A stretch of 64,000 nt of DNA from Haloarcula laminariae. GTDB lineage: Archaea > Halobacteriota > Halobacteria > Halobacteriales > Haloarculaceae. Below are positions 33,709-43,446 of this stretch, in pieces. The stretch covers positions 372,001 to 436,000 of the forward strand of contig NZ_JAMZFY010000002.1 of NCBI RefSeq assembly GCF_025457605.1, read 5' to 3'. The notes under the pieces were generated by a model, which had not been told where the DNA came from, made no database searches, and was given only the letters and a program-made list of their open reading frames with translations. A program made the translations under genes and the position numbers. The stretch's first letter is position 1, and each line of letters begins with the position of its first letter.

Positions 33709-34455
33709 TCAGCGCTCGTCCAGCACGACGGGAATCCCCGATTCGGCCACGTCCGCGGCGAACTCGCGGGCGTCCGCTTCGAGGTTGGAGAAGGTGTTGT
33801 AGTGGACCGGCATGACGAGGCGGGGCTCGATGGTCGCCGCCAGCCCGGCGGCCTCGTGGCGGTCCATCGTCGCCCGCGGGCCGATGGGCGGACAGAACAC
33901 CGATGTCTCCAGGGTGCGATGGCCCGGCAACACGTCGCTGTCGCCGGGGTAGTAGACGCGGGTCCCGTCGACCTCGACCATGAACCCACAGCCGAAGCCC
34001 TCGGGGTGGTAGGGCGTGCCGTCGGGCAGCGTGTGCTTGCCGTCGGGCTCGTTGTGGGCCGGCGAGGTCCAGATGGGGACGCCGTCGACCTCCAGCTGTG
34101 ACTTGGCGTCGACCTCGCGGACCTCGTAGGGGAGGTCGACGATAGAGGGCAGGTCCCGCTCGACGTCGCGGCCGTCGATGCCCTCGAAGGCGACGATAGT
34201 GGTGTCCTCGTTCGCGACCCGCTCGATGCCGTCGGGGTCGTAGTGGTGGATGTGGGTCACACAGACGATGTCGGCGTCCTCGGCGCGGTAGTCGGTCGAC
34301 GGCGGGTGGCCGATGCCGTCGGCGTGTGGCTCCCACTCCCCCGTGAGGACGCCGTAGCGCCCGGGGTCGGTGTACACCACGCGGTCCTCGCCGGCGATGC
34401 GTATCGTGGCATACCCCAGCCAGTCGATAGTCAGGCCCTCGTGGCGGACAGTCAT
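33709..34455 (-). CDS. Metallo-beta-lactamase-fold hydrolase (UlaG-like)
   Basis: 248 residues. The metal motif THIHHYDPDGIE near 69-80 is the HxHxD signature in UlaG-like form; SPAHNEPDG near 132 and MPVHYNTF near 222 supply further ligands. It probably acts on a small phosphorylated or lactone substrate. It is first in a two-gene set with the cyclase. Its promoter has a TATA box flanked by an inverted repeat. Confidence 0.87.
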   Translation of the reverse strand: MTVRHEGLTIDWLGYATIRIAGEDRVVYTDPGRYGVLTGEWEPHADGIGHPPSTDYRAEDADIVCVTHIHHYDPDGIERVANEDTTIVAFEGIDGRDVERDLPSIVDLPYEVREVDAKSQLEVDGVPIWTSPAHNEPDGKHTLPDGTPYHPEGFGCGFMVEVDGTRVYYPGDSDVLPGHRTLETSVFCPPIGPRATMDRHEAAGLAATIEPRLVMPVHYNTFSNLEADAREFAADVAESGIPVVLDER

Positions 34456-34473
34456 TGCCGGTAGTTCGTGGTG

Positions 34474-34493
34474 CCACCGTCATAAACCGGTGG
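34474..34493 (-). promoter_or_regulatory. Inverted repeat flanking the TATA box of the MBL-fold gene
   Basis: CCACCG (34474-34479) and CGGTGG (34488-34493) enclose the TATA-like TTTATGA (minus strand, 34480-34486). The box is about 27 bases upstream of the ATG at 34455, so a protein bound to the dyad would cover the core promoter. Confidence 0.5.
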
Positions 34494-34601
34494 TTTTGCC
34501 GCTGCCGGCTGTACCGCACTTACGGCACGAACGGGCGGCCGGCAGCGCGGCGCGGTGGGGAAGGTAGCGCGCCGGTTTCCCCCGGCTGGCGACGCTGTGG
34601 A

Positions 34602-34620
34602 CGGTAGCGGAACGCTACCG
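34602..34620. promoter_or_regulatory. Perfect 8-bp dyad upstream of otsA
   Basis: CGGTAGCG (34602-34609), GAA, CGCTACCG (34613-34620). It lies about 37 bases before the otsA TATA box (TATATAT, 34657-34663). A third half-site GGTAGCG occurs at 34563-34569. This may bind a regulator of trehalose synthesis. Confidence 0.5.
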
Positions 34621-34656
34621 GGTGTCTGGCCGATGGTGGCAGCTGCAAGCCGTTCG

Positions 34657-34663
34657 TATATAT
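34657..34663 (+). promoter_or_regulatory. TATA box of otsA
   Basis: TATATAT predicts transcription from about 34686, four bases before ATG 34690. This decides against the open frame extending upstream to 34555. Confidence 0.6.
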
Positions 34664-34689
34664 CAGCTCGCCTCCACAACTTACGTCAG

Positions 34690-36240
34690 ATGACTAACAG
34701 TAAGGCCGGCTCGGACACGGACTCCGACCCGGAGGCGACCACGTCGACCGACTGGGCGAACGCCATCGGCGACGGTGGACTCGTCGTGGTCTCGAACCGC
34801 CAGCCGTACAGCCACACATACGACGGGGACGACATCGCCGTCGAAGTCCACGCGGGGGGCCTGACGGCCGGGCTGGACCCGGTGATGCAGGCGGTCGGCG
34901 GGACGTGGATCGCGTGGGGGGACGGCGACGCCGACCGGGAGGTCGTCGACGAGAACGACTGCGTGCCGGCCCCGCCCGACGACCCCGGCTACACGCTCCG
35001 CCGCGTCTGGCTTGACGACGACGAGGTCGACGACTACTACTACGGCTTCAGCAACCAGGTGCTCTGGCCCATCTGTCACTCGGCGCTGACGAACGTCACG
35101 GAGTGGGAGCGCTACTGGGAGCAGTACCAGTCGGTCAACGAGCGGTTCGTCGACGCCGTCGCGGACCACGCCGACCCGGGCGACATCGTCTGGTTCCAGG
35201 ACTACCACTTCGCGCTCGCGCCGGCTATCGCCCGCGAGCGGCTCGACGACGACACCGTGTTGATGCAGTTCTGGCACATCCCCTGGCCGGCCTGGGACAC
35301 CTTCCGGGGCTGTCCCCACGGCGAAGCGATAGTCGAAGGGGTACTCGGCAACGACCTGCTCGTCTTTCACGTCCCCCGCTACCGGGAGAACTTCCTGCAC
35401 TGCGTCGAGCGGGTCCTCGACGACGCGACCGTCGACCACGAGACCGGGACGGTGCGCTACGACGGCGGGACGACGCAGGTCACGGAGTTCCCGATGGGCG
35501 TCGAAGTGGACAAGATAGCCCGGCGGGCGCGCTCCGCGGAAGCCGACGAGTTCTGGGCCGACTTCACCGAGAAGTATCAGGTCGCGGACACCGTCGCCCT
35601 CGGCGTCGACCGGCTGGACTACAGCAAGGGCATCCCCGAGCGGCTTCGGGCCCTGGAGCAGTTCTGGGAGCGCAACCCCGAGTGGCGGGGGAAACTCACC
35701 TACGTCGAGAAGGGCAGCGAGACACGCTCGCGGATTGACTCCTACCAGCAGGTCCAGGACCAGATAGAGGCCGGCGTCGAGCGCGTCAACGACCGCTTTG
35801 GCACCGACGACTGGACGCCGGTCCTCTCCTTCGACGAGTACATCTCGCCGACGGCGCTGGCGAGCCTCTACCGTCACAGCGACCTGGCGCTGGTCAGTCC
35901 GATTCGGGACGGGATGAACCTCGTCGCCCAGGAGTACGTCGCGGCCCAGGTCGACGACGACGGCGTGCTCATCCTCAGCGACCAGGCGGGCGCGGGCAGT
36001 ATACTCGACGCCGCGCTGCTGGTCACGCCCCAGAACACCGGCGCCTTCACCGACGCCATCGAGCGCGCTCTCACGATGCGCGGCGCGGAACGGCGCGCCC
36101 GGATGCAGCGCCTCCGCGAGCAGGTATCCGAGAACGACCTCGCGACGTGGACGGGGCTGAACCTGCGGGCGGCGATGGCGCTGCGGGACGGCGACGGCTC
36201 CGCGACCGAACCGGGGCTCCCGACCGGAGGCCAGCCGTGA
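34690..36240 (+). CDS. otsA: Trehalose-6-phosphate synthase
   Basis: 516 residues, GT20 family. It joins glucose from a nucleotide sugar to glucose-6-phosphate. Motifs: VVVSNRQPY near 37, HAGGLTAGLDPVM near 59, WFQDYHFALAP near 172, the catalytic-site GVDRLDYSKGIPERL near 304 and SPIRDGMNLVAQEY near 403. Trehalose is an osmoprotectant in several haloarchaea. The stop overlaps the GTG of otsB by four bases, so the two are translationally coupled. Confidence 0.94.
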   Translation: MTNSKAGSDTDSDPEATTSTDWANAIGDGGLVVVSNRQPYSHTYDGDDIAVEVHAGGLTAGLDPVMQAVGGTWIAWGDGDADREVVDENDCVPAPPDDPGYTLRRVWLDDDEVDDYYYGFSNQVLWPICHSALTNVTEWERYWEQYQSVNERFVDAVADHADPGDIVWFQDYHFALAPAIARERLDDDTVLMQFWHIPWPAWDTFRGCPHGEAIVEGVLGNDLLVFHVPRYRENFLHCVERVLDDATVDHETGTVRYDGGTTQVTEFPMGVEVDKIARRARSAEADEFWADFTEKYQVADTVALGVDRLDYSKGIPERLRALEQFWERNPEWRGKLTYVEKGSETRSRIDSYQQVQDQIEAGVERVNDRFGTDDWTPVLSFDEYISPTALASLYRHSDLALVSPIRDGMNLVAQEYVAAQVDDDGVLILSDQAGAGSILDAALLVTPQNTGAFTDAIERALTMRGAERRARMQRLREQVSENDLATWTGLNLRAAMALRDGDGSATEPGLPTGGQP

Positions 36241-37037
36241 CGGCCCCGGTCGCGGACGCCAACAGTGTCGACCGACGGCTCGGCGGGGCCGACGGGCTGC
36301 TCGTCGCGCTGGACTTCGACGGGACGCTCGCGCCCATCGAGGACGACCCGGACGCCCCCGAGATAACGCCGGCCAACCGGCGAGCGGTCGAGCGGCTCGT
36401 TTCCCGCCCGGACACGCTCGTCGCCGTCGTCTCCGGCCGCCAGCTCGCCGACCTCCGGCCCCGAGTCGGCATCGAGGGGGTCCGCTACGTCGGCAACCAC
36501 GGCCTGGAGTACACGGTCGACGGGGAGCGGGCGGTCCACCCCGAAGCCGAGGCGCGGACGGACGACCTGCGGGCCGCCCGCGAGGAGATAACGGCCCGGC
36601 TGGCCGACATGGAGGGGGTCCACGTGGAGGACAAGGCGGTCACCCTCACCGTCCACTACCGGCGCGCACGGACCGCCTCGCCCGGGGACGTCGCGGCCGT
36701 CGTGGACGACGTGGTCGACCCAATCGAGGGGCTGGAGACGGGCAGCGGCAAGATGATAGTCGAGGTCAAGCCGACCGTCGACTGGCACAAGGGCGCCATC
36801 GTCGAGCGCCTGCGCGACGAGGTGCCAGAGAGCTGGGGGACGGTGTACGTCGGCGACGACACCACCGACGAGGACGCCTTCGAGGTGCTCGGTGCGGGTG
36901 ATCTCGGGGTGGTGGTCGGCGAGCACGCGACCGCGGCCGACTACCGCGTCCCGACCCAGTCGGCGGTGTCGGAGCTGCTGACCCGGCTCGCCGGCGTCCT
37001 CGACGGCGAGACGCCGGACGAGGTGTCCACAGAATAG
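36237..37037 (+). CDS. otsB: Trehalose-6-phosphate phosphatase
   Basis: 266 residues, HAD superfamily. The nucleophile motif is LVALDFDGTLAP near residue 20 and motif IV is YVGDDTTDEDAFE near 205; VVSGR near 66 is motif II. It removes phosphate from trehalose-6-phosphate. GTG 36237 overlaps the otsA stop (GTGA). Both genes of the OtsAB pathway are therefore present and intact. Confidence 0.93.
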   Translation: MTAPVADANSVDRRLGGADGLLVALDFDGTLAPIEDDPDAPEITPANRRAVERLVSRPDTLVAVVSGRQLADLRPRVGIEGVRYVGNHGLEYTVDGERAVHPEAEARTDDLRAAREEITARLADMEGVHVEDKAVTLTVHYRRARTASPGDVAAVVDDVVDPIEGLETGSGKMIVEVKPTVDWHKGAIVERLRDEVPESWGTVYVGDDTTDEDAFEVLGAGDLGVVVGEHATAADYRVPTQSAVSELLTRLAGVLDGETPDEVSTE

Positions 37038-37170
37038 CGCCTGTCGAGGTGGTTTTCGGAGAACGAGCGGAGAACTCCGCGTCAGCGGACGCGTATCACT
37101 CCGCCCGGACAGTCGGAAAACCCACGCCGGGGACGGGCGGGGCGGTTACTCCCGACGCCACACTCGCTGG

Positions 37171-38217
37171 CTACTCGACGTCCATCCCGGCCGACGAACA
37201 CCGCTCCCGAAGCAGCGACTGCAGGCCGACCTCGGCTATCTGTCCGGCCGCCTCGGCCGTCCCTCGGACGGCGTCGACGGCGTGTGTGAGCCGGTAGTCG
37301 GCGGCGTCGGTCTCGAACAGCCGCCGGTCGAACTCGTCGATGTCGGAACACAGCCGGTCGCGCTCGTCGAGGAGCCCCTGGACGGCCTCGGGCGCGTCGT
37401 CGGCCCCGCCCGCGGTCTCCCCGTTGCCGTCGAGGACCACGCCCACCGCGTCCTGGACCAGGTCGCGGCTGCGGTCGGCGAGGGTCTCGACATCGTCAAT
37501 TACTTCGGCGTCGACGGGCTCGTCCAGCCGGTCGGCGACGGCCTCTATCCGGTCGGCGTGGTCGGCGACGCGGGCGAGTTCGCGGGCGGTGACCCACCGG
37601 TCGAACAGCTCCGGCCGGGTCAGTCCCAGCGCGTCCATCACCGACAGCGAGTCCAGCCCGCGCTGGAAGTAGTGGTCGACCATGGCGGCGATGCGGTCGG
37701 TGCCGTCGGCCTGTCCGGCCGGGGCGTCGGCCGACGCGGTCGTCAGCGCGGCCGTGGCCTCCCGGTGGGCCGACAGCGCCGCGAACTGGAGCTGTCGGAC
37801 CGACTGCGTTATCGACACCTCCTCGACGTCGAGCAGCGAGCGGACCTGCATCCCGTCGTCGCCCGACTCGGTGACGGTGACGCCGGTCAGGGTCCGGGTG
37901 ACCCGGTCGACCCGGCGGTGGGTCGACTCGGTGACGCCGTCGGAAGAAACGAGTTCGACGCTGTCGACGCCGGCGGTGTAGGCCGCCCGGAGCGTCCGTT
38001 CCAGCGCCGCCGGGTCGGCGTCGTCGACCGACAGCGTCAGCGGCTCGCTCTCGCTCTCGACGCCCGTCTGGACGACGAGCGTGCCGTCGATGTGGCTGTG
38101 CAGGGCGACGACCGCACCCGGTTCGATGTCGGCTGCGGTGGCCCACTCCTTGGGCAGGGAGACGGTGTAGGTGCCGCCGCCGACCTGCTGTATCTTGCGT
38201 GTCTCCATCGCGCTCAT
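37171..38217 (-). CDS. phoU: PhoU-type phosphate regulator with N-terminal AbrB/SpoVT domain
   Basis: 348 residues. The first 50 residues ([20 protein letters not shown]... [15 protein letters not shown]) form an AbrB/SpoVT-type swapped-hairpin DNA-binding domain. Two PhoU helical bundles follow (about 85-200 and 210-340). Haloarchaeal proteins of this build combine DNA binding with PhoU signalling, which may replace a PhoB-type response regulator. Its ATG overlaps the pstB stop by four bases. Last gene of the pst operon. Confidence 0.88.
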   Translation of the reverse strand: MSAMETRKIQQVGGGTYTVSLPKEWATAADIEPGAVVALHSHIDGTLVVQTGVESESEPLTLSVDDADPAALERTLRAAYTAGVDSVELVSSDGVTESTHRRVDRVTRTLTGVTVTESGDDGMQVRSLLDVEEVSITQSVRQLQFAALSAHREATAALTTASADAPAGQADGTDRIAAMVDHYFQRGLDSLSVMDALGLTRPELFDRWVTARELARVADHADRIEAVADRLDEPVDAEVIDDVETLADRSRDLVQDAVGVVLDGNGETAGGADDAPEAVQGLLDERDRLCSDIDEFDRRLFETDAADYRLTHAVDAVRGTAEAAGQIAEVGLQSLLRERCSSAGMDVE

Positions 38218-39098
38218 CCGAACTTGCCGGTGATGTAGTCCTCGACGCGCTGGCTCTCGGGGTTCTCGAATATCTTGTCCGTGTCGTCGAACTCCACCAG
38301 CTCACCGCCGGTGAGGAACACCGCGGTCGTATCCGATATCCGGGCGGCCTGTTGCATGTTGTGGGTGACGATGACGACGGTGTACTCCGCGGCCAACTCC
38401 TCGATGAGGTCCTCGATTTTCGAGGTGGCGATCGGGTCAAGCGCCGAGGCTGGCTCGTCCATCAGGATGACCTGCGGGTCGACGGCGATGGCACGAGCGA
38501 TGCAGAGACGCTGTTGTTGCCCACCCGAGAGGTCCAGCGCGGACTCGTCGAGGCGGTCCTTGACTTCGTCCCACAGCGCCGCCTTCTTCAGGGACTCCTC
38601 GACCACCGCGTCCATGTCGACATCGCGGTCCTGTATCCGGAGCCCGTAGGCGACGTTGTCGTAGATGCTCTTGGGGAAGGGGTTGGGGTGCTGGAACACC
38701 ATCCCGATGCGTCGGCGCAGCGCGACGGGGTCGACGTCGTCGTCGTAGACGTTCTTACCGTCGAAGGTGAGGTCGCCGTCGATTCGGGCCACGTCGATGA
38801 GGTCGTTCATGCGGTTGATACACCGCAGGAACGTGGACTTGCCACAGCCCGACGGCCCGATCATCGCAGTGACCTGGTTCTCCGGAATCTCGAGGTTGAC
38901 GCTCTGCAAGGCCTGTGTCTCGCCGTAGAACACGTCGAGGTCTTTCGACCTGATGACGGTCTCTCCGTTCATTGTCGGCCGGTCACTGGTGTTATCGACC
39001 GAGATGGACTGCTCGACGAGCGGTTCGCTCGTCGGGTCCTCGGTCTCGGACGGCTGTGTCTCTGTGCTTGCGGCCGCGTTCGCGTTTTCGTTTGTCAT
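38214..39098 (-). CDS. pstB: Phosphate ABC transporter ATP-binding protein
   Basis: 294 residues. It powers phosphate import. Walker A is GPSGCGKST near 83, the signature is LSGGQQQR near 196 and Walker [14 protein letters not shown] near 217. The N-terminus carries an extra acidic tail of about 45 residues ([12 protein letters not shown]...) not found in bacterial PstB. It starts four bases after the pstA stop and overlaps the phoU start. Confidence 0.97.
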   Translation of the reverse strand: MTNENANAAASTETQPSETEDPTSEPLVEQSISVDNTSDRPTMNGETVIRSKDLDVFYGETQALQSVNLEIPENQVTAMIGPSGCGKSTFLRCINRMNDLIDVARIDGDLTFDGKNVYDDDVDPVALRRRIGMVFQHPNPFPKSIYDNVAYGLRIQDRDVDMDAVVEESLKKAALWDEVKDRLDESALDLSGGQQQRLCIARAIAVDPQVILMDEPASALDPIATSKIEDLIEELAAEYTVVIVTHNMQQAARISDTTAVFLTGGELVEFDDTDKIFENPESQRVEDYITGKFG

Positions 39099-39102
39099 GA
39101 TG

Positions 39103-40806
39103 TCAGGCCTCCCGCTGGTACTTGTTCCGGATGAGAATCGCCGTCCCGTTCATTATCAACAGGACGACGAGCAGCGTAACGACGCCGGCGGCCAGCACGC
39201 CGTGTCGGATTTCGGGTTCGAGATTCGTCGACCACGCGAATATCTGCCGGGGCATCGCCGGGAGCAGGTCGAAGAAGCCACTCGGTGCGAGTCGGACCGA
39301 CGAGGCCGCACCAATCATCAGCAGGGGGGCCGTCTCACCGATAGCGCGCCCGACCGCGAGGATAGTCCCGGTCAGGATACCGGGTATCGCCTGCGGGAGC
39401 ACGACCGACCGTGTCGTCTGCCAGCGGGTCGCCCCCATCCCGTAGGCGGCCTCCCTGTGGGAGTCCGGAACGGCCCGGATGGCCTCCTGTGCTGAGATGA
39501 TGACGATGGGGAGGATGAGTATCCCGATGGCCAGTCCGCCGACTATCACCGAACCGGTCGGCATCGTCAGCACCCGGACGAAAAGCGTCAGTCCGAGCAG
39601 CCCGTAGACGACCGACGGGACGCCGGCGAGGTTGCCGATGTTGATTTCGATGAGCGTGATGAATTTCCCCATGAGACCGCTGTCGGGCGCGTACTCCTCG
39701 AGATAGATTGCAGCGCCGACACCGACGGGGAACGTCGAGAGGGCGATGACGATGAGCATCATCACGGAGCCCACGATAGGCGGGTAGAACCCGGCCTCGG
39801 CCGGCGTCCGCGAGTGCGCACTGGTGAGAAAGCTCCAGTCGAGCCAGGGGTCCGGCGGGGCGAAGCCGAACAGGTCGACCAGCAGCGCCCCCAGCACCAC
39901 CCCGCCGACGAGTATGAGTGGGAAGGTGAGCCCGGCGATGCCCTCGCGACGACGAACCACGCCCTCGACGTAGACGGCGACCGGGAGCAGACAGAACGTG
40001 ACGAGCAGCACCCACCCCGTCGCACCGATACCGGACACCGGCCCGACGAGCGGGGCGAGCGCCGAGGCGGCGACAGCACCGCCGACGAACGCGAGTCCCG
40101 CCTTCCGATTCGCCCGCTCTCTGGCGACGTAGCCGCCGAGGGCGGCGCTAACGGGCACGGTGATCGACAGCATGACCATAATCCACTGGAGGGGGACGAC
40201 CGGCGTCAGCAGGATAGCCTCGCGGAGACTCAGGAGCCGAAAACCGAACTCGACGGGGAGTCCCAGCGCCGACAGTGCCATGTTGAGCGCCATCGTGACC
40301 TCTGCCGGCGGCACGCCGAGTATCGTCACGACCGGGGCGCCGAACAGCACGGCCATCCGCTCGGCCGCGGCCCGCGGTCGGTACCGGGCGTGGGCGACGA
40401 TGATGCCGGCGGCCACGAGCACCGACACCAGCAGCGCGAACATCTCGACTGCGGTAACCAGTCCGATGTCGAGCACGACGGCGAAGACGGCGGCACCCAG
40501 CACGCCCACGACCGGCAGTCCGGTCGTCGCGTACGCGACCTCGCCCGCCGGGTCGTCGCGCCGGTAGTAGAAGAGCGCGGCCGAAACCGACGGGACGACC
40601 AGCGTCAGGAAGAAAACCAGATGCCAGCCGGGGTCGGCCGAGAACGGCCGCAGCGCGTCCGCGGAGACGTACAGCAGCAACACGAGCACCGAAACGAGTG
40701 CGAAGGAGACGGCCGCCAGACAGGTGGCCTCGAAGGCGACGCCGCGGAGGCGACTGACCTGGCCCGTGTCGCCGGCCCAGTCGACCCCCTGTTCGGGCGT
40801 CGCCAT
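39103..40806 (-). CDS. pstA: Phosphate ABC transporter permease PstA, with long N-terminal membrane extension
   Basis: 567 residues, about twice the usual PstA length. The C-terminal 280 residues are a normal permease, with the EAA-type motif [26 protein letters not shown] near 460-485. The first 280 residues add roughly seven hydrophobic helices with short loops and no known domain. The ATG overlaps the pstC stop by one base. The extension is part of one unbroken frame. Confidence 0.92.
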   Translation of the reverse strand: MATPEQGVDWAGDTGQVSRLRGVAFEATCLAAVSFALVSVLVLLLYVSADALRPFSADPGWHLVFFLTLVVPSVSAALFYYRRDDPAGEVAYATTGLPVVGVLGAAVFAVVLDIGLVTAVEMFALLVSVLVAAGIIVAHARYRPRAAAERMAVLFGAPVVTILGVPPAEVTMALNMALSALGLPVEFGFRLLSLREAILLTPVVPLQWIMVMLSITVPVSAALGGYVARERANRKAGLAFVGGAVAASALAPLVGPVSGIGATGWVLLVTFCLLPVAVYVEGVVRRREGIAGLTFPLILVGGVVLGALLVDLFGFAPPDPWLDWSFLTSAHSRTPAEAGFYPPIVGSVMMLIVIALSTFPVGVGAAIYLEEYAPDSGLMGKFITLIEINIGNLAGVPSVVYGLLGLTLFVRVLTMPTGSVIVGGLAIGILILPIVIISAQEAIRAVPDSHREAAYGMGATRWQTTRSVVLPQAIPGILTGTILAVGRAIGETAPLLMIGAASSVRLAPSGFFDLLPAMPRQIFAWSTNLEPEIRHGVLAAGVVTLLVVLLIMNGTAILIRNKYQREA

Positions 40807-41738
40807 CAGTTGTACTCCTCCCGGTACCGCGCGGCGATTCTGTTGCTAGCGAGGTTCATGAGGAACGTGATGACAAACAGCGTCAGCCCGATGGCGAACA
40901 TGCTCTTGAAGCCGGGGCCGCTGACGTTGTCCGCGGAGTTAATCTGTATCATCGCGGCCGTCATCGGCTGGTTCCCCTGCCAGAGGTTCTGGAGCGGGTT
41001 CGCGAAGTCGAAGAGCCGCGACCGGCTCCCCATCGCGACGGCGACGATCATCGTCTCGCCGATGGCCCGCGAGAGCGCGAGGATGAACGACGAGAAGATG
41101 CCCGAGACCGCGGCGGGGATGACCACCCCGGTCGAGACCTCGTACTTCGTGGCTCCGATGCCGTACGCGGCCTCCCGCAGCGAGTCCGGGACGGCGCTCA
41201 TCGCGTCCTCGCTGAGGCTGGAGACCATCGGGATAATCATGATACCGACCATCAACGACGCGCTGAGGACGTTGAACGTGTTCAACGGCAGGCCAAAGAT
41301 TCGCAGGAACGGCGTCACGTAGACCAGCGCGAAGATACCGTAGACGACCGTCGGAATGCCGGCCAGTATCTCCAGCGCGGGTTTGAGTATGGAGCGTGCC
41401 CGCTCGCTGGCGTACTCGCTGAGGTAGACAGCTGCTGCGACACCGATCGGGAGCGCGATGGCCGCTGCGATTATCGTCACGAGCAGCGTCCCGGTCAGGA
41501 GTGGCAACACACCGAACTCGTTGCGCGGGAGCAGCCACGTCGTCCCGGTGAAGAACTCGACCGGACTGACCATCGTGAAGAAGTCGATGGCGTCTTTCGC
41601 CAGCAGGAAGACGATACCCACGGTTATGAAAATGGAGGTGGCCGCACACGTGAACAACAGATATCGGTACAGTCGCTCACGCGCCTCTCGGCCCGCGGGT
41701 CTGGACGTAATTGCGTCGGCGGTCGTATCTGTACTCAT
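40806..41738 (-). CDS. pstC: Phosphate ABC transporter permease PstC
   Basis: 310 residues with six helices. The permease loop EAAYGIGATKYEVSTGVVIPAAVSGI near 192-217 couples to PstB. The pore helices are normal. It lies between pstS (23 bases upstream) and pstA (one-base overlap). Confidence 0.96.
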   Translation of the reverse strand: MSTDTTADAITSRPAGREARERLYRYLLFTCAATSIFITVGIVFLLAKDAIDFFTMVSPVEFFTGTTWLLPRNEFGVLPLLTGTLLVTIIAAAIALPIGVAAAVYLSEYASERARSILKPALEILAGIPTVVYGIFALVYVTPFLRIFGLPLNTFNVLSASLMVGIMIIPMVSSLSEDAMSAVPDSLREAAYGIGATKYEVSTGVVIPAAVSGIFSSFILALSRAIGETMIVAVAMGSRSRLFDFANPLQNLWQGNQPMTAAMIQINSADNVSGPGFKSMFAIGLTLFVITFLMNLASNRIAARYREEYN

Positions 41739-41761
41739 AATAAATGCGGAAAGGAGCGCGC

Positions 41762-42763
41762 TTACTCGCCGTCGGTGCTGGTGCCGCTGGTGTTGTACTC
41801 TTCGAGTTTCGAGAGGTTCTCGTCGCGCAGGTCCGTGCTGGACGGGACGTAGCCGATCTCCTGGACCGTGTCAGTCTCGGCGTTCTCGAGGAAGTACTCG
41901 ACGAAGGCGTACACCTGGTCTTTCTCCTTCAGCGACGACTCCGAGGCGTAGATGAACAGGGGCCGCGCCATCGGGTAGGAGCCGTCCTTGGCGTTGGCCA
42001 GGCTCGGCTCGGTGCAGCCACTGCCGCCGTCAACCTGAAGTGCTTTGACGTCGTCGGAGTTGGACTTGTAGTAGGCGTAGCCGAAGTAACCCATCGCGTA
42101 CTCGTTGTCCTGAATCCCCGCGACGATGGTCTCGTCGTCCTCGGTCGGCTGGTGTCGGGCCGTGTGCTGGTAGTCCTCGCCGACGATGTTCGAGTTGAAC
42201 CAGTCGTAGGTCCCCGACGTCTCGGCCGGACCGTACAGCACGATCTCCTCGTCGGGCCACTCGTCACGCACGTCGGACCAGTTCTGGGCGCCGCCGTCTC
42301 GCCATATCTGGGACATCTCCTCGGGTGTCACGCAGTCGACCCAGTCGGCGTTGTTGTTGACCGCCATGGTCAGCGCGTCGCCGGCGACCTGGAACTCGAC
42401 GGGCTCGACGTTGTTCGAACCACACTGCTCGACTTCGCTGTCCTTGATGGGACGGGAAGCGCCGTTGATGTCGGACTCGCCGGGACAGAAGAAGTTCTCG
42501 AACCCGCCACCGCTCCCGGTGGAGTCAACCGTGACGTTGACCTCGGAGTGTTCCTCCATGAAGCTCTCGGCGAAGGTGTCCGAGATGGGGAAGACGGTAC
42601 TGCTCCCTTTGACGATAACGTCGCCGGAGAGCCCTTCGGACGACTCCTCACCGCTCGTGTTTTCGGTACACCCGGCCACTGCTCCGGCGCCAGCGACGCC
42701 GGTTGCCGCGATAAATTTCCGCCGTGAAATGCTGTCTGAGAGCCGCTGTGGGTCCTGCGTCAT
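41762..42763 (-). CDS. pstS: Phosphate-binding lipoprotein of the Pst transporter
   Basis: 333 residues. The N-terminus has a Tat motif SRRKFIAATG and the lipobox AVAGCTE, so the mature protein is a lipid-anchored, exported phosphate binder. KGSSTVFPISDTFAESF and STGSGGGFENFF are phosphate-binding motifs. ATG 42763 is preferred over upstream TTG 42781 and GTG 42766 because a TTTAATAC box at 42786-42793 lies about 27 bases before it. First gene of the operon pstS-pstC-pstA-pstB-phoU. Confidence 0.95.
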   Translation of the reverse strand: MTQDPQRLSDSISRRKFIAATGVAGAGAVAGCTENTSGEESSEGLSGDVIVKGSSTVFPISDTFAESFMEEHSEVNVTVDSTGSGGGFENFFCPGESDINGASRPIKDSEVEQCGSNNVEPVEFQVAGDALTMAVNNNADWVDCVTPEEMSQIWRDGGAQNWSDVRDEWPDEEIVLYGPAETSGTYDWFNSNIVGEDYQHTARHQPTEDDETIVAGIQDNEYAMGYFGYAYYKSNSDDVKALQVDGGSGCTEPSLANAKDGSYPMARPLFIYASESSLKEKDQVYAFVEYFLENAETDTVQEIGYVPSSTDLRDENLSKLEEYNTSGTSTDGE

Positions 42764-42785
42764 CACCAGAAACAGGCGCAAGGAG

Positions 42786-42876
42786 TATTAAACTCGTTTA
42801 TAATAGGGGTATAGTAGGGTATGAGGGTACAGTAACAATAGTGAGGGATACGAGCGGTACAGTCCCCTCAATAGTG
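42786..42876 (-). promoter_or_regulatory. pst promoter with repeated elements
   Basis: Two minus-strand TATA-like boxes (TTTAATAC at 42786-42793 and TATTATAAA at 42797-42805) lie before pstS. Upstream, the plus strand has GGGTA three times (42807, 42817, 42825). A two-part direct repeat follows: GGTACAGT (42826-42833) with CAATAGTG (42836-42843), then GGTACAGT (42856-42863) with CAATAGTG (42869-42876). These may bind the phosphate regulator. Confidence 0.55.
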
Positions 42877-42894
42877 TACAGACCTCTCCCGATA

Positions 42895-42945
42895 GCTATT
42901 GAGACGGCGCCGGTCGAACGCGGCCTGTGCGTGATGTGCCGAGGA
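42895..42945 (-). pseudogene. Fragment of a second HEPN gene
   Basis: A 23-bp stretch (42908-42930) is identical to 43388-43410 inside the HEPN gene and would code AQAAFDRR in that frame. Weaker similarity continues on its upstream side (TCCTCG-CAC) and possibly downstream (CTCAAT). It lies just after the HEPN stop. It looks like the remnant of a duplicated or replaced HEPN gene. No open frame survives. Confidence 0.5.
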
Positions 42946-42957
42946 CCAACGGCCGTG

Positions 42958-43446
42958 CTACTTACAGAGGCACTCGTGTCGCTGTGAAGACCGGCCGACA
43001 ACGAAGGCGTGGACCTCCTGTGCGAGTGCGTACATCGTCTCGGCACGCTCCGCCGCCGCGAGACCGTCCTGATAGTACGTCTTCGCCCGGTGGTTGCGCC
43101 ACAGGTCAGCGAGGTCGTTCGCTACCGACTCGTCGAAGATACCGGCTGAAGCCGCCTCCCGATACACGCCTGGATGCGTACCGGGCAAGTCTGTCGGCTC
43201 GATCGTCCCGCGTTCGAGAAGTCGAAACTCCACCGTACGCTCCATGGCTACAAAGGAAGCCTCGATGACGAGCGTGTAGTAGTCCTGCTCCTGTAGCGCC
43301 TCCGCACCCGCGAGTAGCCGACACGCCTTCCGGAGTTGGAGCAGCGCGGCGTCGGACACATTGAGCCCCGTTTCGATGTCGGTCGGACGCCGGTCGAACG
43401 CGGCCTGTGCAGTGTCGAGGAGCTGTTCGATACGCGTGCTACTCAT
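42958..43446 (-). CDS. HEPN-type toxin of an MNT/HEPN module
   Basis: 162 residues, all helical. HEPN proteins paired with MNT nucleotidyltransferases are RNase toxins controlled by AMPylation (HepT/MntA, type VII). The usual HepT motif is R-x4-H-x-Y. Here the corresponding stretch is RNHRAKTY near 130: Arg and Tyr are in register but Lys stands in place of His, while a His sits two residues after the Arg. RNase activity therefore cannot be assumed. It overlaps the MNT gene by eight bases. The start is ATG 43446. Confidence 0.75.
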   Translation of the reverse strand: MSSTRIEQLLDTAQAAFDRRPTDIETGLNVSDAALLQLRKACRLLAGAEALQEQDYYTLVIEASFVAMERTVEFRLLERGTIEPTDLPGTHPGVYREAASAGIFDESVANDLADLWRNHRAKTYYQDGLAAAERAETMYALAQEVHAFVVGRSSQRHECLCK

